Assembly: GCF_014644435.1 (NCBI RefSeq)
Contig: NZ_BMKR01000022.1
Location: 44,624 to 108,623 of the forward strand
Origin: Paenibacillus albidus
GTDB taxonomy: Bacteria; Bacillota; Bacilli; Paenibacillales; Paenibacillaceae
Direction of reading: 5' to 3'
Length of the DNA: 64,000 nt
Shown here in pieces: positions 18,159 through 25,456 of the stretch; positions within the stretch are counted from its first letter, which is position 1, and each line of letters begins with the position of its first letter. A model generated the notes under the pieces. That model worked only from the letters and a program-made list of their open reading frames with translations. It did not search any database and was not told where the DNA came from. The translations under genes and the position numbers were made by a program.

Positions 18159-19061
18159 TCACCCTTTCACCGAGCCCACGAGGACCCCTTTGACAAAATA
18201 TTTCTGCAGAAACGGATACACGCAGAGGATCGGAAGCGCACTGACCATGACCACCGCCATCTTGATCGACATCAGGGTAATGTTCTGGAGCTGTGAGCCT
18301 CTGGCGAGTGCCTCCTGATTAGAGTTTGAACCCAGTACTGCGGACAGATCCGATGCCGCAAGCAACTGCTGCAGAAAGGTTTGTACCGGAATCAGATTCT
18401 GCTTTGTGACGAAAAAGGCGCCCGCGAACCAGTCATTCCAATGCCCAACGGCAGTAAACAGCCCCAGTGCCGCAAGCATCGGCTTAGACAACGGAATAAT
18501 GATCTGCATTAATATGCGAACCGGACCGGCTCCATCCAGCTCTGCCGACTCTACCAGCGCCTCTGGTATCCCTTGGATAAACTTCAGCATGACGAACATG
18601 TTCCATACCGAAAAGAGGCCAGGAAGGATATACACCCAGAAGGTATTGATAAGCCCGAGATGATTCAATTGGATATAAAACGGAACAAGTCCACCGTTAA
18701 ACAACATCGTCAGCAGAATGTAGCCGAGTATGGTGCTTCTAAGCGGAAGCCCACGGTATGATAGGCCAAACGCTACCAGAAGGGTTACGAGCAATCCGCC
18801 AAACGTGCCAATTACTGTTCTTCCAATCGTAATCAGATAAGAATTTCGTATAGTCTCATTGCCCAGAACGATCTCGTAATTAATAAGCGTGAAATTCCGC
18901 GGCCACAGATACACTCCGCCTTTGGCTGCATCTGCGCCGTCATTGAGCGAAATGGCCAGCATGTACAAGAATGGATACAACACGGATACGCACAGCAAGG
19001 CCAACAGCGTTACGATGACATATTGGGCAATTTTTTCTCCTCTGCTCATCTTCATAGGCAA
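18159..19061 (-). CDS. LplC-type sugar ABC permease
   Basis: ~300 aa. A TTG at 19061 abuts the previous stop and has GAAGGA 9 nt upstream. An ATG at 19055 is the alternative and has only a weak GGTGAT. Six TM helices, EAA loop VESAELDGAGPVRIL, C-terminus YFVKGVLVGSVKG as in LplC/CarB-type permeases. Forms the membrane pore with the LplB-type partner upstream. Confidence 0.92.
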   Translation of the reverse strand: MPMKMSRGEKIAQYVIVTLLALLCVSVLYPFLYMLAISLNDGADAAKGGVYLWPRNFTLINYEIVLGNETIRNSYLITIGRTVIGTFGGLLVTLLVAFGLSYRGLPLRSTILGYILLTMLFNGGLVPFYIQLNHLGLINTFWVYILPGLFSVWNMFVMLKFIQGIPEALVESAELDGAGPVRILMQIIIPLSKPMLAALGLFTAVGHWNDWFAGAFFVTKQNLIPVQTFLQQLLAASDLSAVLGSNSNQEALARGSQLQNITLMSIKMAVVMVSALPILCVYPFLQKYFVKGVLVGSVKG

Positions 19062-19955
19062 TCACCATAATCCTTCGCCGTTAATTTTTCTGGATAATTG
19101 ATTCGTCGAAACGACGAGCACCAGACTGATCAACGAAGAGATCAAACCTACTGCTGTCGCCATCCCAAAATACCCCTGCTGTAAACCACTCCGGAGAATA
19201 TACGTATCCAGCACATCCGCCACCTCCTGGTTGGCTGAATTCATCAGCGGGTAAATTTGATCCATCCCTACTGTGATCAGGCTTGGAATACTGAGGATCA
19301 GGACAATTGAAATGGTCGGCAGAATGCCCGGAATGGTAATATGCCGAATCTGGGCCAGTTTGCCGGCTCCCTCTACCTTGGCTGATTCATACAACTGCGG
19401 ATCAATGGTCGTAATGGCAGCCAGATAGAGAATGGTGTTCCATCCGGTTTCCTTCCAGAGGCCGCTGAACACCACCATGGGGCGGAACCATTCTGTAGAG
19501 CCGAGGAAGAAGACTGGCTCACCGCCGGTTTTGGTGATGAGCTGGTTGACCAGGCCGCCGTCAAGTGTCAGAAAGGATTGCAGAATATAGGCGACTACAA
19601 TCCAGGAAAAGAAATGCGGCAGGTAGCTGACAGACTGAACGAAACGTTTGAATACCGGCCGGGTCACTTCATTGATTAGCAGGGCCAGCAGAATCGGTGC
19701 CGGAAAACCGAAGACGAATTTCAACACCGATATATAGAGCGTATTTTTGACTACAGTCAAAAACTGAGGATCTTGGAAAAAGGAGAAGTTATCCAGACCC
19801 ACCCATGGACTGTTCCAGATCGATGACCCGATCTGAAAATCACGGAATGCAACCTGTATGCCTGCCATGGGAATATAGCTGAACAACAGAAGCAGGACAA
19901 CCCCCGGTAAAATCATCAAATATTGCCAGCGATATTTGTAAAACTTAGCGTACAA
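19062..19955 (-). CDS. LplB-type sugar ABC permease
   Basis: 297 aa. TTG start at 19955 with AAGGAGG 8 nt upstream; no in-frame ATG is better placed. It begins YKYRWQYLMILPGVVLLLLF, and its EAA loop is YESAKVEGAGKLAQIRH. First gene of a six-gene minus-strand operon (permease, permease, binding protein, YesM, YesN, GH2). The ATPase is missing and presumably shared. A cre-like site lies ~100 bp upstream. Confidence 0.92.
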   Translation of the reverse strand: MYAKFYKYRWQYLMILPGVVLLLLFSYIPMAGIQVAFRDFQIGSSIWNSPWVGLDNFSFFQDPQFLTVVKNTLYISVLKFVFGFPAPILLALLINEVTRPVFKRFVQSVSYLPHFFSWIVVAYILQSFLTLDGGLVNQLITKTGGEPVFFLGSTEWFRPMVVFSGLWKETGWNTILYLAAITTIDPQLYESAKVEGAGKLAQIRHITIPGILPTISIVLILSIPSLITVGMDQIYPLMNSANQEVADVLDTYILRSGLQQGYFGMATAVGLISSLISLVLVVSTNQLSRKINGEGLW

Positions 19956-20048
19956 TCTGCATCCCTCCTTGATATTTCTATCATAAGGGGAAAGTTAACA
20001 CACGCCTATATAACAGCGATTGGATATCTATCGTTCTGATTAGAATTT

Positions 20049-20063
20049 ATTAAGCGCTTTCAT
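20049..20063 (-). promoter_or_regulatory. cre-like (CcpA) site
   Basis: Read on the minus strand, ATGAAAGCGCTTAAT matches 14 of 15 positions of WTGNAANCGNWNNCW. It lies ~95-110 bp upstream of the LplB-type gene start. Probably links the operon to carbon catabolite control. Confidence 0.55.
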
Positions 20064-20121
20064 ATTGCAGCTCTTTGGAGATGCAGCAAAGGGGGATCAG
20101 AATAAATCTGGGGAAATTGAA

Positions 20122-20160
20122 GCTATCACCGGATACAAGGAACAACGATCCGGTAATAGC
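20122..20160 (-). terminator. Hairpin after the nik-like operon
   Basis: GCTATTACCGGAT and ATCCGGTGATAGC form a 13-bp stem with one wobble and a 13-nt loop, ~35 nt beyond the last stop. Only TTCAATTT follows, so termination is probable but not strong. Confidence 0.55.
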
Positions 20161-20193
20161 AAAAGAGAGATGGGGGGCATAAAACAAACTTTT

Positions 20194-20991
20194 TCAATTT
20201 AAGACAATACGTTCGGAAGGATGTTCCGGCAAAATCGATGAGACCAGCTGCTTTACGGCAGGATGAGCACATTGGATCAAAGATTCCCTGTCACCTCCCT
20301 GATACACCAAACTTCCCTGATCCATCACGGCGATATGATCGCAAATGGCTGTTGCTGCCCGAATGTCATGTGTAATGAATAGATAGGACAAACCATAATG
20401 TGTTCTCAAATCCGCAAGCAAGGATAAAATTTGAGTTTGATGCACCATGTCCAGGCTGCTCACCGACTCATCCAGCACGATTAACTTCGGTTTAAGCGCA
20501 ATCGCCCTGGCGATATTGACCCGCTGCAGCTGACCGCCGCTAAACTGATGCGGATACTTCCTCTCATCCTCAGGACGAAGTCCGACCTGTTCAAGCAATA
20601 TACCGATACGCCGCTGAAGTTCTTTGGGTGAATAACGTTCAAAGTTACGCAACGGCTCGCCGATAATCTGTGCGGCAGTCATCAGCGGATTCACTGCCGA
20701 ATAACAGTCCTGAAATACGACTTGCAGGTCACGTCTCCATTCCTTCAGCAATTTCCTGCTGGAATGATAAAGGTTCTTCCCCTCAAACCATACTTCTCCC
20801 TTGCTCGGCTTCTCGATTCCCAATATGATTTTGCCTAGCGTGCTTTTGCCGGCTCCGCTTGTACCCAGTAATCCATAACACGAGCCCTTATCCATTGTAA
20901 GTGAAATGTTTTCCAGAACAGGACGTGATCCCGAACGGTCCAACCAGTTGCGATTGCCATAGCTGTGGCTTACTTCACGGACCTGAAGCAC
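20194..20991 (-). CDS. nikE: Nickel/metallophore ABC transporter ATPase, NikE-like
   Basis: 265 aa, GTG start with GGAAGG 6 nt upstream. Walker A GTSGAGKST (~44-52), Q loop VVFQDCYSAVNP, signature FSGGQLQRVNIARAI, Walker B LIVLDESVSSLD, switch His in FITHD. It belongs to the dipeptide/nickel (DppF/NikE) group and lacks part of the usual C-terminal extension with cysteines of dipeptide ATPases. Last gene of a five-gene importer operon. The metal assignment follows from the NikA-like binding protein. Confidence 0.85.
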   Translation of the reverse strand: MLQVREVSHSYGNRNWLDRSGSRPVLENISLTMDKGSCYGLLGTSGAGKSTLGKIILGIEKPSKGEVWFEGKNLYHSSRKLLKEWRRDLQVVFQDCYSAVNPLMTAAQIIGEPLRNFERYSPKELQRRIGILLEQVGLRPEDERKYPHQFSGGQLQRVNIARAIALKPKLIVLDESVSSLDMVHQTQILSLLADLRTHYGLSYLFITHDIRAATAICDHIAVMDQGSLVYQGGDRESLIQCAHPAVKQLVSSILPEHPSERIVLN

Positions 20992-21025
20992 ATGTCACCT
21001 TCCTCTCTGCTTCTTTGGATTTCAA

Positions 21026-21862
21026 TCATAAAGGACTCAGGGCTTTTGAAGATCGCGGCCTTGCTTGCAGCAACTCACGTGTATATTTATGCTGTGGATT
21101 ATTAAACAGCTCATACACTTCAGCCTGCTCTACAATGTTTCCTTTATACATGACAGCCACCTCATCTGCCATTTGGGAGATCACCCCCAAATCATGCGAA
21201 ACCAGCAAAATGGATGTTCCATATTCCATACGAAGCCTGTCAAGCTCGCGGAGTACCTTAAGCTGATTTACCACATCTAGAGCTGTCGTAGGCTCATCAG
21301 CAATGACCAGGGCGGGCTGCAAACACATGGATATCGCTATCATTACCCGCTGCAACATCCCCCCGCTTAACTGAAAGGGATACATCCTCATCAGTTTTCC
21401 AGGTTCAGGGAGGTTCATGTCGGCAAGTGCAGCGGTTGCCCGTTCCCGCGCCTGCCTTTTTGACAGTCCGGTATGCGTTCGCAGCGTTTCAATGAATTGG
21501 GCCCCGATAGTAAAGACCGGTGTGAAAGCATTCATCGGATTCTGCATTATGCATCCGATCTCTTTTCCACGAATGCACCGCATCTCCTCACTCGATAAGG
21601 AACCGAGTTCGCGGCCATTGAGGCGGACGCTCCCCGAGACCTCCATCCTTCGCTGATCCAAGAGCTGAAGAATGGCCTTGCAGGTTATCGACTTTCCACT
21701 GCCACTCTCACCCACAAGACCAAATACGCGACCTTTTCCAAGTTGGAAATGAACGGGCTCCAGAAGCGAAACCAGACCCGTCCCCGTGTTTAGATTCACC
21801 TGCAGATTACGAACTTCAAGCACATTCGGCGTATCAACTTCCACAACTTCACCCCCATGCAT
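21026..21862 (-). CDS. nikD: Nickel/metallophore ABC transporter ATPase, NikD-like
   Basis: ~278 aa from the ATG at 21862. Starts at TTG 21874 or a GTG further in are possible, and the ribosome site does not decide. Walker A GESGSGKSI, Q loop IMQNPMNAFTP, signature LSGGMLQRVMIA, Walker B LVIADEPTTALD, switch LVSHD. It pairs with NikE-like as the two cytoplasmic motor subunits. It follows NikC-like by 15 nt. Confidence 0.85.
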   Translation of the reverse strand: MHGGEVVEVDTPNVLEVRNLQVNLNTGTGLVSLLEPVHFQLGKGRVFGLVGESGSGKSITCKAILQLLDQRRMEVSGSVRLNGRELGSLSSEEMRCIRGKEIGCIMQNPMNAFTPVFTIGAQFIETLRTHTGLSKRQARERATAALADMNLPEPGKLMRMYPFQLSGGMLQRVMIAISMCLQPALVIADEPTTALDVVNQLKVLRELDRLRMEYGTSILLVSHDLGVISQMADEVAVMYKGNIVEQAEVYELFNNPQHKYTRELLQARPRSSKALSPL

Positions 21863-21877
21863 CCATAAATCCAACGA

Positions 21878-22708
21878 CTACCGTTTGGCAACACCAAATC
21901 GTTCCGACAAAGCCTCACCCAGGATATTGAACGTAATCACTACAGCCAGAATCAGCAGGCCCGGATAAATCATCAGTTCCGGATGGCTTCGCATGTAGCT
22001 TGTCCCTTCATGAATCATGGCGCCCCATTCTGCATTTGGCGGCTGAATTCCTAACCCAAGAAACGACAGTGCAGATATATCCATAATGGCCCAGCCCATC
22101 TCCAATGTACCCATGACTACAATGGGTCGTTGTACGTTCGGAATGATATGCCGCCGAATGATGCTCCAGGAGGACGAGCCGCTGATCCTTGCCGCTGTAA
22201 TAAAATTGCGTTCCCTCAGACTAACTACCATGTTCCGGCATACTCTCGCATAATAAACCCACTGCACCATCATAAGTGCCAGCAGCACTTGCATCAGTCC
22301 AGGTCCAAAAATGCCCACAATGCCAAGCACCAGTACCAGATTTGGAAACGCCATAATACCTTCGCAGAGACGCATTAGCAAGCTGTCCACCCATCCACCA
22401 ACATAACCGGAGACTGAACCAACAACAACACCAATAATTAAGGAAGACAGAAAGATCAGCGCAGCAAAACCGATCGATATCCTTGCGCCATAAATCAGTC
22501 TTGAAAGATTATCCCGTCCCAAATGATCCGTTCCCAGCCAGTGCTCTACCGATGGGCCATCCAGTTTCTCCAACAAGTTCACCTTTACAGGGTCGTGGGG
22601 AGCAATCCAGGGAGCCAGCAGCATAACGATGAAGAAAAAAAGAACCACTGCCGAGCAAATCTGGATGGCTTTCTGGCCTCTAAAAACTGCGCGCCATTTA
22701 TTAATCAC
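21878..22708 (-). CDS. nikC: Nickel/metallophore ABC permease, NikC-like
   Basis: 276 aa, GTG start that overlaps the NikB-like stop (GTGA), so translation is coupled. An N-terminal TM helix is followed by the family signature HWLGTDHLGRDNLSRL, then five more helices, with the EAA-type loop ITAARISGSSSW. Membrane pore subunit of the dipeptide/nickel type. Confidence 0.87.
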   Translation of the reverse strand: MINKWRAVFRGQKAIQICSAVVLFFFIVMLLAPWIAPHDPVKVNLLEKLDGPSVEHWLGTDHLGRDNLSRLIYGARISIGFAALIFLSSLIIGVVVGSVSGYVGGWVDSLLMRLCEGIMAFPNLVLVLGIVGIFGPGLMQVLLALMMVQWVYYARVCRNMVVSLRERNFITAARISGSSSWSIIRRHIIPNVQRPIVVMGTLEMGWAIMDISALSFLGLGIQPPNAEWGAMIHEGTSYMRSHPELMIYPGLLILAVVITFNILGEALSERFGVAKR

Positions 22709-23649
22709 AGCTCCGCCCGTCCTTTCGTCGATATCCGTGGGTCCATGTAGAGCTGTACCAGATCAACGAGCAGATTGCAAACGATGAACAAGCACGCCGC
22801 CAGAAAAACATAACATTGTATCACCGGGATATCCCGGTTAAAGATTGCATCCACAAAATAACGTCCAAAACCCGGCCATGAAAATACCTGCTCGACAATA
22901 ATCGTACCTGTTAACAGCTTTCCAAGATTCATGCCCATTCCGGTAATCAGTGGTGATATGGCAATTTTCAACACGTGCTTCAGCAGGATTGACCGCTCCC
23001 GAAGCCCCCGTGTTCTGGCATACTGCACATAGGTCTCCTGCATCTGCTCCAGCATACTGGAACGCAGCAGACGCGTATACACGGCAATAAGCACCAGTGA
23101 AAGGGTTATTGTCGGCAAAACAAGGTTCTCCCATGTCCCGCGTCCCTCCACGGGCAGCCAGTCAAGCTTGACCGAGAACAAGAATATCAGCAAATATCCC
23201 AGCCAAAATTGCGGAATTGAAGCTCCGAAATATGAAATTCCCCGGCTAACCCTATCAATCCAGCTATTCTTGTACACTGCCGCCAATATCCCCAGCGGTA
23301 TGCTCACCAGTGCGGAAAAAAGCATACTCCACAGCGCCAATTCAACGGTTGCGGGTAATCTTGATTTCACCTCGTCCCATACGGGTTTGTTGGTGAGATA
23401 GGATGTCCCGAAATCCATCTTGGCCATTCGTTTGATCGTGTTCAAGTATTGGGTCAGCAAAGGCTGATCCAGGCCAAATTCATGCCGCTTCTGCTCCAGC
23501 ACTTCTGGTGTTGGATAGATGTGGGCTGCCGTCAGGTAGGCCTCGGCTGGATCAACCGGTGAAATATGAATAAGTGCAAAGGTTACAAGAGTAGCGACAA
23601 AAACGATAGGAATGATTGATATCATTCGTTTACCGATATAACTGATCAC
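22705..23649 (-). CDS. nikB: Nickel/metallophore ABC permease, NikB-like
   Basis: 314 aa, GTG start with GGGAGG 7 nt upstream. N-terminal helix IGKRMISIIPIVFVATLVTFAL, large first extracytoplasmic loop, loop motif YVQYARTRGLRERSIL in place of EAA. C-terminus ends VDLVQLYMDPRI, typical of DppB/NikB. Pairs with the NikC-like subunit. Confidence 0.87.
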   Translation of the reverse strand: MISYIGKRMISIIPIVFVATLVTFALIHISPVDPAEAYLTAAHIYPTPEVLEQKRHEFGLDQPLLTQYLNTIKRMAKMDFGTSYLTNKPVWDEVKSRLPATVELALWSMLFSALVSIPLGILAAVYKNSWIDRVSRGISYFGASIPQFWLGYLLIFLFSVKLDWLPVEGRGTWENLVLPTITLSLVLIAVYTRLLRSSMLEQMQETYVQYARTRGLRERSILLKHVLKIAISPLITGMGMNLGKLLTGTIIVEQVFSWPGFGRYFVDAIFNRDIPVIQCYVFLAACLFIVCNLLVDLVQLYMDPRISTKGRAEL

Positions 23650-23693
23650 TCATCTGCCTCCCTTTGCACAACATGCACAAGCAATTCCGAAAT

Positions 23694-25331
23694 TCACGGA
23701 GCGCCTACTTCAATCCCAGTCAACGGGTGTTCATCACGGTTTGCCGGGAAGACAAAGTCGGTAATTTTCTTCTGATATACAGCCGTTTTTTTGATGTATG
23801 AGATCGGTACGATGGCCGACTGCTCCTGCAATGTTTTCAGAATAAAGCCATACAGCTCCTGGCGTTTGGTTTCGTCCGTGGATGACAGTGCCGCATGGAC
23901 CCGATCATCCAGTTCCTTTTTCATCGGAATCGCACTCAGTGTTTCGGATATACCAAATCCAGGACTGGCTACGACATTTATGAAGGAATGTGGATCATAC
24001 GGTGCACCGTAGTTATACCAGAAATACAGATCAAAATCATTTGCTTTCAGGCGTTTAATTTGGACAGTCAGCTCCAGTCCGGTAAGATTGACTTTGACAC
24101 CGAGTTGTCCCCACTCCGCCTGGATCGTTTCCGCCATGGCTTTCTGGATCGGGTCTGTTTTGTCGAAAATCATCTCCAGTTCCAGCGGTTGACCCTCTTT
24201 TTCTCTAATCGTTCCCCCGGCAGGCAGCTTCCAGCCCGCTTCATCCAGCAATGCCTTGGATTGCTCCAGATCATACCGAACGGGCTCAAGGTCCACATTG
24301 GTGTATGGATAGTTTTTGGACAATACCGAATCAGCCGCTTCTTCGAGGCCAGAGGTAATCCCTTCAACCATAACCTGTTTGTTAAAGCCTTTATGCAGCG
24401 CCATCCGCACTTTGACGTCAGACAGCTTCGGATTGGACGAGTTCAATAACAGGCTGCGGGTTCCTACAGGATCGGACAATTGAGTTACATACTCATCATT
24501 CTCACGAAGCAGTTTGAACGCGTCGAGGCTGATAACACCTTCACCATAAATCAGGTCAAGATCTCCTTTTTCAAAAGCGGCTACGCGGGTTTCCGCATCA
24601 GGAATGATTTTGACGGTTACCTGATCGATCTTTGGTGCAGTCCCCCAATAATTCGGATTACGCTTAAAGACGGCATATTCATCCTGTTTGTATTCGGCCA
24701 GCATCCATGGACCTGTTCCGACCGGCTCCTTGACACCCTCCGATGTATCACCATCCTCCGGAAACCCGGCTTTCCCGAGGAAACGGAACGGACGAACGAC
24801 AGAGAGATCCTGCAAGACGGGATAATACGGCTCAGTAAGCGTCAGGCGGAAGGTATGGTCGTCCACAACCTCTGCTTTATCGAGTACACCTACAACGCCG
24901 AGCCAGCTATGCATATCCTTGTGTTTCATGACTGCATCAAAATTCTTTTTCACGATCTCTGCATTAAAATCAGTGCCATCGGAAAATTTTACGCCTTGAC
25001 GAAGTTTGAACGTGTATACCTTCCCATCGCCCGATGTAGTCCACGATTCAGCCAATGCAGGCTCCAATTTCCCGTCCTTCTGGTAGCTTACCAGTGGCTC
25101 ATAAATCATGGATTGGGCAAAAAGTTGTGAAGGATTATACGTATGCGGATTCATTGTACCGATATCGCGAGGCCATGACATGGTAATTGATTGGGAGGAG
25201 GATACATCATTAGCAGAGCTTGTGGAAGCGTCCTTGCTGCTTCCCTCATTACTGCAACCCACAATAATAAACAAGAGCAAGAGCGTTACCGACAGAATCA
25301 GAGCTGTAGATCTACGATGAAATACAAACAT
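23694..25331 (-). CDS. nikA: NikA-like nickel/metallophore-binding lipoprotein
   Basis: 545 aa. A signal peptide with lipobox IIVGC is followed by a low-complexity Ser/Asp linker. The mature part follows NikA closely: SWPRDIGTMNPHTYNP, QSMIYEPLVSYQKDGKLEP, YYPVLQDLSVVRPFRF, GTGPWMLAEYKQDEY and a late YNYGAPYDPHSF. NikA binds Ni(II) as a complex with small chelators; S. aureus CntA is a relative that binds metal-staphylopine. No metallophore synthesis genes are in the window. A Fur-box-like sequence lies just upstream, so a chelated metal other than nickel is possible. Confidence 0.87.
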   Translation of the reverse strand: MFVFHRRSTALILSVTLLLLFIIVGCSNEGSSKDASTSSANDVSSSQSITMSWPRDIGTMNPHTYNPSQLFAQSMIYEPLVSYQKDGKLEPALAESWTTSGDGKVYTFKLRQGVKFSDGTDFNAEIVKKNFDAVMKHKDMHSWLGVVGVLDKAEVVDDHTFRLTLTEPYYPVLQDLSVVRPFRFLGKAGFPEDGDTSEGVKEPVGTGPWMLAEYKQDEYAVFKRNPNYWGTAPKIDQVTVKIIPDAETRVAAFEKGDLDLIYGEGVISLDAFKLLRENDEYVTQLSDPVGTRSLLLNSSNPKLSDVKVRMALHKGFNKQVMVEGITSGLEEAADSVLSKNYPYTNVDLEPVRYDLEQSKALLDEAGWKLPAGGTIREKEGQPLELEMIFDKTDPIQKAMAETIQAEWGQLGVKVNLTGLELTVQIKRLKANDFDLYFWYNYGAPYDPHSFINVVASPGFGISETLSAIPMKKELDDRVHAALSSTDETKRQELYGFILKTLQEQSAIVPISYIKKTAVYQKKITDFVFPANRDEHPLTGIEVGAP

Positions 25332-25358
25332 GAACTGTAAAATCTCCTTTTTTGTGTA

Positions 25359-25373
25359 TGATAATGATTCTCA
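25359..25373 (-). promoter_or_regulatory. Fur-box-like operator upstream of the nik-like operon
   Basis: TGATAATGATTCTCA matches 14 of 15 positions of the Bacillus 7-1-7 Fur box TGATAATNATTATCA. It lies 28-42 bp before the binding-protein ATG, where repressor would block the promoter. The Zur consensus (TCGTAATNATTACGA) fits much worse. Confidence 0.7.
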
Positions 25374-25456
25374 TATGCATTCATTAAGAATAGGGAGAAC
25401 CGTTGCTTTTGTCAACACAATAATGGCATGGTACCGGATAGCAGATAATGGGAAAT

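Noticed and set aside
20194..25331. Oligopeptide transporter (opp/dpp) for the five-gene operon
   Set aside because: The binding protein follows NikA through its length (MNPHTYNP, VVRPFRF, GAPYDPHSF), so a nickel/metallophore importer is the better call.
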